Of a DNA stretch of 54,258 bases, positions 26,332 through 34,431 are shown one piece after another. Below the pieces are notes generated by a model that worked only from the letters and a program-made list of their open reading frames with translations, did no database searches and was not told the DNA's origin. The stretch lies in NCBI GenBank assembly GCA_016709335.1, contig JADJNC010000023.1:1-54258 (forward strand), written 5' to 3'. The position numbers were made by a program, and so were the translations under genes. Source of the DNA: Candidatus Propionivibrio dominans. GTDB lineage: Bacteria > Pseudomonadota > Gammaproteobacteria > Burkholderiales > Rhodocyclaceae. The first letter of the stretch is position 1, and each line of letters starts with the position of its first letter.

Positions 26332-26477
26332 GAAAAACTCCCGGTGATTTATTGTTAACTACAGCCGAGCATTCTACCAAAGTGCAGGTGTTCCCATGCG
26401 CCGGATTTACTCAAAGTCGATGCCAGCGCTGGCGTCAGGGCGAGAAACCGTCTAGTTTACGGCCTCGGAGGAAATCG

Positions 26478-27095
26478 ATGATGCCCATTCGAAGTTTGCT
26501 TGCCATTCTGTTGTTGCTCAGTCAGCCCCTCCGGGCGCAGACGCCGGAAGCGGGTCCGCTGCCGGAAACACCGCAGACGCTTGAGCAGGCCAATGCCCAG
26601 CGCGCCCGCGCGGCGCAGATTCGTGCCGCCGCAGAGAAAGATTACACAACAGAGCAAGCGGGCTGCTACAGGAAGATTCTGGTTAACAGTTGTCTGGTCG
26701 ATGCCAAGAAGCGCTACACCCAATCGATCATCGAGTCACGGAATCTCGATATTCCGGCGCGCGATTTCCAGCGTGAAGCCAAGCGCACTGACGTTGAAGC
26801 CAAGGAAGCCAAGCGAGCGTCCGAACTGCCAGTCCGCGAGGCCGATCAGAAGCAGCAGGCCGAAAACTATCGCGCCGAGGAGGCGGCCAAGGCGGCAGAA
26901 CGCGAGCAAAAGAAAGCGGCCAAAGCCCAGCAGGCGGCTGCCGGACGCCAAAAAACGGCGGACGAGCAGGCCAAGCGGCAGGCCAGGCAGGAGCAGCGCG
27001 AGAAGAAAGACGCCGAGCGGGCGGCAAAGAAAGCCAGGGAGGCGGCCAAGGCAGAAAAGAAAGCGAGTGCCAAGGCCGCAGCGAAAACCAACTGA
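26478..27095 (+). CDS. Exported coiled-coil protein of unknown function
   Basis: A 205-residue protein with a signal peptide (MMPIRSLLAILLLLSQPLRA). The mature part has a short region with two cysteines (GCYRKILVNSCLVDAKKRY), which could form a disulfide, followed by about 110 residues of Lys/Ala/Glu/Gln-rich helix (EAAKAAEREQKKAAKAQQ, KKAREAAKAEKKASAKAA), strongly coiled-coil. GGAGG precedes the ATG. Similar short periplasmic proteins with the GCYRKFLVNDC-like motif are common in betaproteobacteria but have no assigned role. It is divergent from thrH. The high Lys/Ala tail makes homology searches prone to false hits with TolA and histone-like proteins. Confidence 0.8.
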   Translation: MMPIRSLLAILLLLSQPLRAQTPEAGPLPETPQTLEQANAQRARAAQIRAAAEKDYTTEQAGCYRKILVNSCLVDAKKRYTQSIIESRNLDIPARDFQREAKRTDVEAKEAKRASELPVREADQKQQAENYRAEEAAKAAEREQKKAAKAQQAAAGRQKTADEQAKRQARQEQREKKDAERAAKKAREAAKAEKKASAKAAAKTN

Positions 27096-27178
27096 TCAAG
27101 TTTATCCGTATCTTGTTCGCTACTCGGCAATCTACTTTTAATATTTTTCATTCGGTACCTTTCCAGGAGCAAATGGCA

Positions 27179-27991
27179 ATGACTTTGAAGAATTTGATGG
27201 TTCATCTGGATCAGGGTGAACGGACTGCCGCAAGGCTCGAACTTGCAGTATCCCTTGCGCGCCAGCATCAGGCGCGGCTGGTCGGCGTATTCGGGCAACG
27301 TGCTGAAGCGCAACTCGTTGGCGTGGTTGCTACCTGGCCAAGTGCATCTTACAGCGCAGCCCGTGCAGCCAGCAAAGCCGCGTTCGAAACGGCGTGTGCC
27401 GATTTGCCCGAGGTCGAATGGCGCGATATCAATCGCGGCAGCGATGCCGAACTCCTGCGCCACATCACCGATCTTGCCCGCCATTTCGACCTGGTCATAC
27501 TCGGCCAGCATGACGAGCGAGGCGAGGCCTGCGTGCCGGACGATCTGGCGGGTGAGGTGGTCCTCGATTGCGGGCGCCCGGTGCTGGTTTATCCCTACGT
27601 CGGCAACTTCAGTGAAATTGGCAAACGTCCGCTGATCGCCTGGAGTGACTCGCGCGAGGCGGCTCGCGCACTCAACGATGCGCTGCCCCTGATTCGGGGT
27701 TGTGATGAATGCATGGTGTTGTCATTTGCCGCAGGCCTTGAGGAAGGCAGGTCGAGTTGCGCCGAGGTCGTGCGCCATCTGGCAGCCCACGGAATCAGTA
27801 CCCGGGTGGATGTAGCTCTGGTCGAAGACTTCAGCATCATGGACAGGCTGCTCAACCGGATCGCGGACCGGGGAGCCGACCTGCTGGTGATGGGTGCCCA
27901 CGGCCCGATCGGCTTTCCCTTCTTCAGCCGTGGCGCGGGCACGCGCTACATCCTCAAGCATATGACCGTGCCCCTGTTGATGTCCAATTGA
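27179..27991 (+). CDS. Universal stress protein with two Usp domains
   Basis: A 270-residue cytosolic protein made of two UspA-like domains (about residues 1-140 and 150-270). The C-terminal domain keeps the ATP-binding pattern LLVMGAHGPIGFPFFSRG followed by TRYILKHMTVPLLMS; the N-terminal one is degenerate. Tandem-type Usp proteins act in stress survival and bind nucleotides. ATG 27179 is preferred since AGGAG lies nine bases upstream; an ATG two codons earlier would be only three bases from that site. Located 264 bases upstream of livG on the same strand, probably its own transcription unit. Confidence 0.9.
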   Translation: MTLKNLMVHLDQGERTAARLELAVSLARQHQARLVGVFGQRAEAQLVGVVATWPSASYSAARAASKAAFETACADLPEVEWRDINRGSDAELLRHITDLARHFDLVILGQHDERGEACVPDDLAGEVVLDCGRPVLVYPYVGNFSEIGKRPLIAWSDSREAARALNDALPLIRGCDECMVLSFAAGLEEGRSSCAEVVRHLAAHGISTRVDVALVEDFSIMDRLLNRIADRGADLLVMGAHGPIGFPFFSRGAGTRYILKHMTVPLLMSN

Positions 27992-28255
27992 GCCCTGCAG
28001 CCCGCTGGCCCTGCCGGCGCCCGAACCGCGCGGCGTTCTTGCAGAATGCATGCTTGACTACAGGCGGCAGGTGCGCAGATACTTGCGCCGATGCGGCTGG
28101 ATTTCCTATCCTTATTGGCGGGTTGAGATATGCGGGCTAAGCCTTGCGCAAGTCTACAAACAGGTCTTACCTGTCCAGCGCCCTGCGCTCCTCGCGCAGA
28201 GGCCTTGCCGGTCATGCCACTGCACCGCACCGGACACTCTCGTAGCACCCAGGCC
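27992..28255. other. 264-bp intergenic region ahead of the liv operon
   Basis: No gene was recognised; it probably contains the promoter of livG. No terminator or operator could be identified by eye. Confidence 0.4.
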
Positions 28256-29026
28256 ATGAATGAACTGATCCTCGAGACGCGCGGGCTCAGCAAGAATTTC
28301 AAGGGCTTCACCGCCGTCGACAATGTCGACCTGCAGGTACAGCGTGGCCACATCCACGCCTTGATCGGCCCGAACGGTGCCGGCAAAACCACCTGTTTCA
28401 ATCTGCTCACCAAGTTTCTGGAGCCGACGCACGGCAGCATCGTCTTCAATGGTGTCGACATCACTGCCGAAAAATCGGCCGAGATTGCGCGCCGGGGCGT
28501 GATCCGCTCCTTCCAGATTTCGGCCGTATTCCCGCACCTGACGGTGCTCGAAAACGTACGCATCGGCCTGCAGCGTTTCACCGGCACCAGCTTTCATTTC
28601 TGGAAAGGGCTGACCGCCTTGAAGCAACTCGACGCGCGGGTGCTGGCGCTGCTCGATCTGGTTGACCTGCGTGCGATGGCCGCCCTCAAGGCCGGCGATC
28701 TGCCCTACGGCCGCAAGCGTGCGCTGGAAATCGCCACCACCATGGCCATGGAGCCGGTGCTGATGCTGCTCGACGAGCCGACCCAGGGCATGGGCCATGA
28801 AGACGTTGACCGCGTCACGGACCTGATCAAGCGCGTCGCCGAAGGACGCACCGTGCTCATGGTTGAACACAATATGAAGGTCGTTTCCAGGATCGCCGAC
28901 CGCATCACCGTGCTGGCCCGCGGCGCGGTACTGGCCGAAGGCGACTACGCCACCGTGTCCAGCCACCCGGCGGTGCTGGAAGCCTACATGGGCAGCGAAG
29001 CGACCGAACTGCAAGGGGCGCACTGA
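28256..29026 (+). CDS. livG: Branched-chain-type ABC transporter ATP-binding protein LivG
   Basis: A 256-residue ATPase of the HAAT class importer. Walker A is GPNGAGKTTCF (about 38), the signature region LPYGRKRALEIA, Walker B MLLLDEPTQGMG and the switch His in VEHNM. The C-terminal SHPAVLEAYMGSEATEL tail is typical for LivG. The signature serine-glycine pair of LSGGQ is replaced by LPYGRKR, as usual in this family. Stop and livF start overlap by one base. First gene of a five-gene operon livG-livF-substrate binding protein-livH-livM. Confidence 0.94.
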   Translation: MNELILETRGLSKNFKGFTAVDNVDLQVQRGHIHALIGPNGAGKTTCFNLLTKFLEPTHGSIVFNGVDITAEKSAEIARRGVIRSFQISAVFPHLTVLENVRIGLQRFTGTSFHFWKGLTALKQLDARVLALLDLVDLRAMAALKAGDLPYGRKRALEIATTMAMEPVLMLLDEPTQGMGHEDVDRVTDLIKRVAEGRTVLMVEHNMKVVSRIADRITVLARGAVLAEGDYATVSSHPAVLEAYMGSEATELQGAH

Positions 29027-29737
29027 TGGAGTCCCCGGCAATTGAACTTTCCGACGTGCACGCCTGGTACGGCGAAAGCCACATCCTGCACGGCATCAGT
29101 CTCAGTGTGCAAAAGGGACAGGTGCTGACCCTGCTCGGCCGCAACGGCGCCGGTCGCACCACCACCCTGCGCGCCATCATGGGTCTGACCGGTGAGCGGC
29201 GCGGCTCGATCAAGGTGCATGGGGTTGAGACCATCGGTATGCCTACCCATACCATTGCCCACCTCGGTCTGGGTTATTGCCCCGAGAGCGCGGTATTTTG
29301 CCTCGCTGACGACCGAGGAGAACCTGCGCCTGCCGCCCTTGCTGTCGACCCCGCGCAGTACGCCGATGAGCGAAGAGGCCATCTACGCCATGTTCCCCAA
29401 CCTGGCCGAGCGCCGGCAAAGCCCGGGCACCCGGCTGTCGGGCGGCGAGCAGCAGATGCTGGCGGTAGCGCGGATCCTGCGCACCGGCGCAGACATTCTC
29501 CTGCTCGACGAGATCTCCGAAGGCCTGGCCCCGGTCATCGTGCAAGCCCTGGCGCGCATGATCACGACGCTGAAGTCCCAGGGTTTCACCATCTTGATGG
29601 TCGAGCAGAATTTCCGCTTTGCCGCACCGCTGGCAGATTACTTCATCGTGGTAGAGCATGGTGAGGTAGCCCTGTCATTTCCCGCCGTCGAGCTGGCTTC
29701 AAAACAGGCCGAGCTTGATGTGCTTTTGAGTGTTTGA
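29026..29737 (+). CDS. livF: Branched-chain-type ABC transporter ATPase LivF, two frameshifts
   Basis: The second ATPase of the importer. The first frame runs to HLGLGYCPE and then derails; the conserved continuation ASLTTEENLRLPP up to AELDVLLSV is in another frame. Two single-base deletions, near 29285 (CCCGAGAG) and in the T4 run at about 29297, restore PEERGIFASLTTEENL and a 237-residue protein of normal size. Walker A reads GRNGAGRTTTL, with Arg in place of the usual Lys, a variant I have seen in betaproteobacterial LivF sequences; signature LSGGEQQML and Walker B LLLDEISEGL are normal. If the lesions are real the importer would lack this subunit; sequencing error is more likely. Confidence 0.9.
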
Positions 29738-29771
29738 TCGATCCACAACGACTACTAACAGGAGACAAACC

Positions 29772-30995
29772 ATGACCCACAATTTCAAACGCATCGCCCT
29801 GGCCAGCCTCACCCTCTGTGGCGCTGTTGCCGGACTTCCGGGCACGGCTCAGGCCCAGATTTCCGGCGACGTCGTCAAGATCGGCTTCATCACCGACATG
29901 TCCAGCGTCTATGCGGACATCGACGGCGCGGGTGGCGTCGAGGCGATCAGGATGGCAATTGCCGACATGAAGGGCATGGTCGCCGGCAAGAAAATCGAAT
30001 TGATCTACGCCGACCACCAGAACAAGGCCGATGTAGCCGCCAACAAGGCGCGCGAATGGATCGACACGCAGGGTCTCGACCTTTTGATCGGCGGCACCAA
30101 CTCCGGTGCCAGCCTGGCCATGGCCAAGATTGCGGCCGAAAAGAAAAAACCCTTCATGGTCATCGGTGCCGGCTCCGCGCGCCTGACCAATGAAGATTGC
30201 ACACCCTACACCATCCATTACGCCTACGACACGGTGGCCCTGGCCAATGGCACCGGCAACGCGGTGGTCAAATCCGGTGGCAAGAGCTGGTACTTCCTGA
30301 CCGCCGACTACGCCTTCGGCGCCTCGCTGCAAGGCGATACAGCGACCGCCGTGCAGAAGGCCGGCGGTACCGTCGTCGGTAGTGTCAAGCACCCGCTCAA
30401 TGCCAGCGATTTTTCCTCCTTCCTGCTGCAGGCACAGGGCAGCAAGGCGCAGGTACTCGGCCTGGCCAATGCCGGTGGCGACACCATCAATGCGATCAAG
30501 GCAGCCAATGAATTCGGCGTCACCAAGACGATGAAGATGGCCGGCTTGCTGATGTTCATCAACGACATTCACTCGCTGGGACTGAAGACCACCGAGGGCA
30601 TGTATCTGACCGATAGCTGGTACTGGAACCAGAGCCCCGAGGCGCGTGCCTGGAGCCGCCGTTTCTACGAGAAGATGAAACGCATGCCCTCCTCGCTACA
30701 GGCTGCGGACTACTCGGCCGCAATGCAGTACCTGAAGGCTGTCGAAGCCACCAAGAGCGACGACGCCGACAAGGTGATGGCGCAATTGAAGTCCACCAAG
30801 ATCAACGACTTCTACGCCAAGAATGGCGAAATCGGTCCCGACGGTCGCCATCGTCATGACATGTTCCTGATGCAGGTCAAGTCGCAGAAGGAATCCACCG
30901 AACCCTGGGATTACTACAATCTGGTGCAGACGATTCCTGGCGTTGAGGCCTTCACCAAGCTGGCGGACAGCAAGTGTTCGCTGGTCAAGAAGTGA
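29772..30995 (+). CDS. Periplasmic substrate-binding protein of the liv-type importer
   Basis: A 407-residue Peripla_BP_6 (LivJ/LivK-like) protein. Signal peptide to about residue 29 (LPGTAQAQ), then DVVKIGFITDMSSVYADIDG, the two-lobed Leu/Ile/Val-binding fold, and two cysteines (EDCTPYTIHYAYD and SKCSLVKK). GGAGA precedes ATG 29772. The sequence is closer to the group of binding proteins used for amides, urea or aromatic acids than to E. coli LivJ (YADHQNKADVAANKAREWID), so the ligand cannot be fixed. The operon order with ATPases first is unusual compared with E. coli but common in betaproteobacteria. Confidence 0.92.
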   Translation: MTHNFKRIALASLTLCGAVAGLPGTAQAQISGDVVKIGFITDMSSVYADIDGAGGVEAIRMAIADMKGMVAGKKIELIYADHQNKADVAANKAREWIDTQGLDLLIGGTNSGASLAMAKIAAEKKKPFMVIGAGSARLTNEDCTPYTIHYAYDTVALANGTGNAVVKSGGKSWYFLTADYAFGASLQGDTATAVQKAGGTVVGSVKHPLNASDFSSFLLQAQGSKAQVLGLANAGGDTINAIKAANEFGVTKTMKMAGLLMFINDIHSLGLKTTEGMYLTDSWYWNQSPEARAWSRRFYEKMKRMPSSLQAADYSAAMQYLKAVEATKSDDADKVMAQLKSTKINDFYAKNGEIGPDGRHRHDMFLMQVKSQKESTEPWDYYNLVQTIPGVEAFTKLADSKCSLVKK

Positions 30996-31025
30996 TGGCT
31001 TGATCGTCGAGAGGGCCAACTCAGG

Positions 31026-31913
31026 ATGACTGATCTATTCGGCATTCCGTTGCCGGCGCTATTGAGTCAGCTCTTGCTGGGTCTGGTGAATGGCTCGTTC
31101 TACGCGATGCTTTCACTCGGCCTGGCCGTTATCTTCGGACTGCTCAACATCATCAACTTCGCCCATGGCGCGCTCTACATGATGGGCGCCTTCCTGGCCT
31201 GGATGGGTCTGGAATACCTGGGCCTCAACTACTGGGTGATGCTGCTGCTGGCGCCACTGGTGGTCGGTGTACTCGGCATCTTCATCGAGCGGCTGCTCCT
31301 GCAATGGCTCTACAAGCTCGACCACATCTACAGCCTGCTCCTGACTTTCGGCATCACCCTGGTGCTGGAGGGCATATTCCGTTCGTTCTACGGCTCTTCG
31401 GGCCAGCAGTATGCGGTACCCGATGCCCTGCAGGGCGCCACCAATCTGGGCTTCATGGTCTTGCCGAACTACCGTGCCTGGGTGGTAGTGGCGTCGATCA
31501 CCGTCTGTCTGGCGGTGTGGGCCCTGATTGAAAAAACCTCGCTCGGCGCCACGCTGCGGGCGGGCACCGAGAACCCCAAGCTGGTGCAGGCCTTCGGCAT
31601 CAATGTGCCGCGCATGATCACGCTGACCTATGCCGCTGGCGTAGCACTGGCGGCCTTTGCCGGCGTGCTGGCGGCGCCGATTCTGCAGGTCACGGCGCTG
31701 ATGGGCAGCAACCTGATCATCGTCGTCTTTGCCGTGGTGGTGATCGGCGGCATGGGCTCGATCCTCGGCTCGATCGTGACCGGGCTGGGCTTGGGTGTCA
31801 TTGAGGGGCTGACCAAGGTGTTCTATCCGGAAGCGTCGAGCACGGTTGTCTTCGTCGTTATGGCCATCGTGCTGCTGGTGCGGCCGGCCGGTCTGTTTGG
31901 CAAGGAAAAATGA
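31026..31913 (+). CDS. livH: Branched-chain-type ABC transporter permease LivH
   Basis: A 295-residue inner membrane permease with about eight helices, containing the family motifs NIINFAHGALYMMGAF near the N-terminus and VIGGMGSILGSIVTGLGLG towards the C-terminus (EAA-like loop contacting the ATPases: ENPKLVQAFGINVPRM). It forms the channel with LivM. The stop overlaps the livM start by four bases (ATGA). Confidence 0.95.
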   Translation: MTDLFGIPLPALLSQLLLGLVNGSFYAMLSLGLAVIFGLLNIINFAHGALYMMGAFLAWMGLEYLGLNYWVMLLLAPLVVGVLGIFIERLLLQWLYKLDHIYSLLLTFGITLVLEGIFRSFYGSSGQQYAVPDALQGATNLGFMVLPNYRAWVVVASITVCLAVWALIEKTSLGATLRAGTENPKLVQAFGINVPRMITLTYAAGVALAAFAGVLAAPILQVTALMGSNLIIVVFAVVVIGGMGSILGSIVTGLGLGVIEGLTKVFYPEASSTVVFVVMAIVLLVRPAGLFGKEK

Positions 31914-32947
31914 TGCAAACTGGAACCGCCGCTGTGGCCAGGAATCCGCTGCTGGTTTACGGCGCCCTGTTTCTGGCCATCGCTCTGCTGCCGGTGCTCG
32001 GCGTCTATCCGATCTTCGTGATGAAGGTTCTGTGTTACGCTCTGTTCGCCTGCGCCTTCAACCTGCTGATCGGCTTCACCGGCCTGCTCAGCTTCGGCCA
32101 TGCGGCCTTTCTCGGCACGGCCGCCTACGCGGCCGGGCACGCGCTTAAGGTCTGGGGTCTGCCGGCGCCGCTCGGACTGCTGTTCGGCATGCTGGCTGCC
32201 GGCGGTGTTGGACTGCTGTTCGGCCTGCTGGCGATCCGCCGCACCGGCATCTACTTTTCGATGATCACGCTGGCCCTGAGCCAGATGCTGTTCTTCTTCT
32301 TTCTGCAGGCCAGCTTCACCGGCGGCGAAGACGGCCTGCAGTCGGTGCCGCGCGGCAACTTCCTCGGTCTGGATCTGACGCAGGACCTGAACCTGTTCTA
32401 CGTCGTGCTGGCCATTTTCATCGCCGGCTTCTGGTTGATTTACCGTACCGTGAATTCGCCCTTCGGCCAGGTCCTGACCTCGATCCGCGAAAACGAGGCG
32501 CGCGCCACTTCGCTGGGCTATGACGTCGACCGCTTCAAGCTGCTGGCCTTCGTATTGTCGGCCGCGCTGGCCGGTCTGGCGGGTGCGACCAAGACGCTGG
32601 TGCTAGGCTTCGCCACGCTGACCGATGCCGTCTGGACGACCTCGGGTCTGGTCATCCTGATGACTCTGGTCGGCGGCATGGGCACGCTGGTCGGGCCGAT
32701 GCTCGGCGCCCTGATCATCATCGCGCTGGAAAACAAGATCGGCGATCTGGGCAAGGCGCTGGCCGAAATCACCGGCGTGGACTGGTTCAACGGCCTCGGC
32801 GAATCGGTCAGTCTGGTAACCGGGCTGATCTTCATCGTCTGCGTGCTGGCCTTCCGGCGCGGCGTGGTGGGCGAAGCGCTGGCACTGATCGACAAGTTCG
32901 GAAAAGAGCCGACACAGACCCCCGCGCCTGCGAAAAAACCGCACTGA
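31910..32947 (+). CDS. livM: Branched-chain-type ABC transporter permease LivM
   Basis: A 345-residue permease, partner of LivH. Typical segments are NLLIGFTGLLSFGHAAFLGT, the coupling loop ENEARATSLGYDVDRFKLLAF and LVGGMGTLVGPMLGALIII. The C-terminal 30 residues are hydrophilic (FGKEPTQTPAPAKKPH). Last gene of the operon; the next 130 bases have no strong terminator, then a dispersed repeat begins. Confidence 0.95.
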   Translation: MMQTGTAAVARNPLLVYGALFLAIALLPVLGVYPIFVMKVLCYALFACAFNLLIGFTGLLSFGHAAFLGTAAYAAGHALKVWGLPAPLGLLFGMLAAGGVGLLFGLLAIRRTGIYFSMITLALSQMLFFFFLQASFTGGEDGLQSVPRGNFLGLDLTQDLNLFYVVLAIFIAGFWLIYRTVNSPFGQVLTSIRENEARATSLGYDVDRFKLLAFVLSAALAGLAGATKTLVLGFATLTDAVWTTSGLVILMTLVGGMGTLVGPMLGALIIIALENKIGDLGKALAEITGVDWFNGLGESVSLVTGLIFIVCVLAFRRGVVGEALALIDKFGKEPTQTPAPAKKPH

Positions 32948-33255
32948 ATCGTTCAATTAAACCTCCGGCACAGGCCATCATGCCGGCGTGACTTGACAGG
33001 TTCCAGGCCTTTCATGACCCGGAGGGAAGTGGCGGATTATTAAGTCAAGCGCATTGCAAATGAGGCTATCGACTGTGGCACTTAGAGGCTGTAAAGCAAT
33101 AAACAAATACCTCCCAAGTCGTCATTCCGGCGCAAGCCGGAATCCAGCACCTTCTTCTGATATCCATTAAAACAATCGGATCAACGAGCTGGACCCCGGC
33201 TTTCGCCGGGGTGGCGGGCATGGAAATCCGGCGATTATGATTTTTCCACAGACTC
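32948..33255. other. 308-bp intergenic region between livM and the depolymerase
   Basis: Convergent gene ends. No gene was seen. The right 175 bases are the second copy of the dispersed MITE-like repeat. The left part includes an isolated half of the GTCATTCCGG-type repeat (CATCATGCCGGCGTGAC). Confidence 0.5.
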
Positions 33256-33259
33256 TCAG
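33081..33259. repeat. MITE-like dispersed repeat, copy 2
   Basis: Same length (179 bases) and organisation as the copy at 13884-14062, with ATATCCATTAAAACAATC and GAGCTGGACCCCGGC shared exactly. The right end (ACAGACTCTCAG) again provides the TGA stop of the neighbouring gene, here the depolymerase. Confidence 0.85.
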
Positions 33260-34350
33260 TAACTGATGCTGCCCGAGACCGGTGGCGGGGCGGGTTGTAC
33301 CGCCTGAGAAGGCATTCCCAAGGTCTCGATCATCGCCCGGACGGCGCGCATCTGGGCGCCATCGCGGGTGTGGTAGTCGGCGCCGGTATAGCCCCACCAA
33401 TCCCAACAGCCTTTCGGGTTGAGCATCCAGCGCCAGGAACCGAGGGCGAAGCCGTAGCGCCGCACCGTTTGCGGGTAGAGCACGACGATCCGGTTGCTCG
33501 CTGCCCAGCCGTTGTAGCCGGCGCCATCGACGAAACGGCGGCCGATTTCGCCGGCGTTCTGGAGACAGCCGTGGAATGCCACATGAATCCGGCAGACGCC
33601 ACTGCGGCAAGCGGCCGGGACGAACGCGTAGCCCTGCTCGGCGAGGCCGGCGTCGATCGCGCGCCCGGCGACGAAGGGGCTCTGGTCGAAAGTGATCGTT
33701 TCGCCGGTCGCCGGCGTTAACGGTGTCTCCGGCGGCTGCAACGGACCGATCAGGTGATTCAACAAGCGACCGGGTGCGTCGAAGTCCTGGCAGCGATTGA
33801 TGAACGGTGTTGCGCTGGTGGGGCAGGCATTCGCCTGCGGGTCGGCGATCGACAGCATCGCGTGACCCGCCTCCGGAACTTTGACGTAGCTGATCGCGTC
33901 GGCGGGCAGCGTGGCGTGGTAGAAGGCATCCAGCGCATCCATCACCGGCGTCAGGATGATCTTGTCGTTACCGCCGGTCAGCAGCCAGACACGGTCATCG
34001 CCGAGGTTCCCGGGCGGATCGATACGGCCCGCTTCGGCCAGTTGTCTGATGGTTTTCAGGGTCTCGTCGGCCGTCGGCGGAAGATCCTTGCCGGAAGGCG
34101 CCATGCAGTTGCCCAGCGCCCGGCGCAGCGAACCCTCGGCGCAGTAATACGGCCCACCGGCTACGGCGCCGGCGCCGCGGACGATGCCCGAATAGGCGAT
34201 CTGGAACTGCACGGCCATGTAAGCGCCAGACGAAATGCCGGAAACAGTCACGTCCCTGGTGCTGGCAGTCAGTTTCGGCAAGGGCTGGGCGCTGGCGGTG
34301 ACGGCGCACAGCAGCAGCGCGCCAAGCGAAAGGCATGAATGGAAGCTCAT
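33256..34350 (-). CDS. Extracellular PHB depolymerase-like esterase
   Basis: A 364-residue secreted alpha/beta hydrolase of the PHB depolymerase family. Signal peptide to about residue 22 (AVTASAQ); lipase box GISSGAYMA with the nucleophile Ser near residue 42; several cysteines (GNCMAP, NACPTSA, NRCQDF, AACRSGVCRIHVAFHGCLQ, KGCWDW) probably in disulfides; HGC is typical of the oxyanion region in this family. It would hydrolyse short polyhydroxybutyrate or related esters outside the cytoplasm. ATG 34350 (MSFHSCLSL) gives a clean signal peptide; a further ATG nine codons upstream is the alternative. The TGA stop lies in the end of a dispersed repeat. Confidence 0.85.
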   Translation of the reverse strand: MSFHSCLSLGALLLCAVTASAQPLPKLTASTRDVTVSGISSGAYMAVQFQIAYSGIVRGAGAVAGGPYYCAEGSLRRALGNCMAPSGKDLPPTADETLKTIRQLAEAGRIDPPGNLGDDRVWLLTGGNDKIILTPVMDALDAFYHATLPADAISYVKVPEAGHAMLSIADPQANACPTSATPFINRCQDFDAPGRLLNHLIGPLQPPETPLTPATGETITFDQSPFVAGRAIDAGLAEQGYAFVPAACRSGVCRIHVAFHGCLQNAGEIGRRFVDGAGYNGWAASNRIVVLYPQTVRRYGFALGSWRWMLNPKGCWDWWGYTGADYHTRDGAQMRAVRAMIETLGMPSQAVQPAPPPVSGSISY

Positions 34351-34431
34351 CTTGCAGGATTCTCGAAGGATAGGCATTTGAATGGCACATGGCTGACTAT
34401 CCTCGACCGCAAGCTCCAGGTCAATTCCAGT

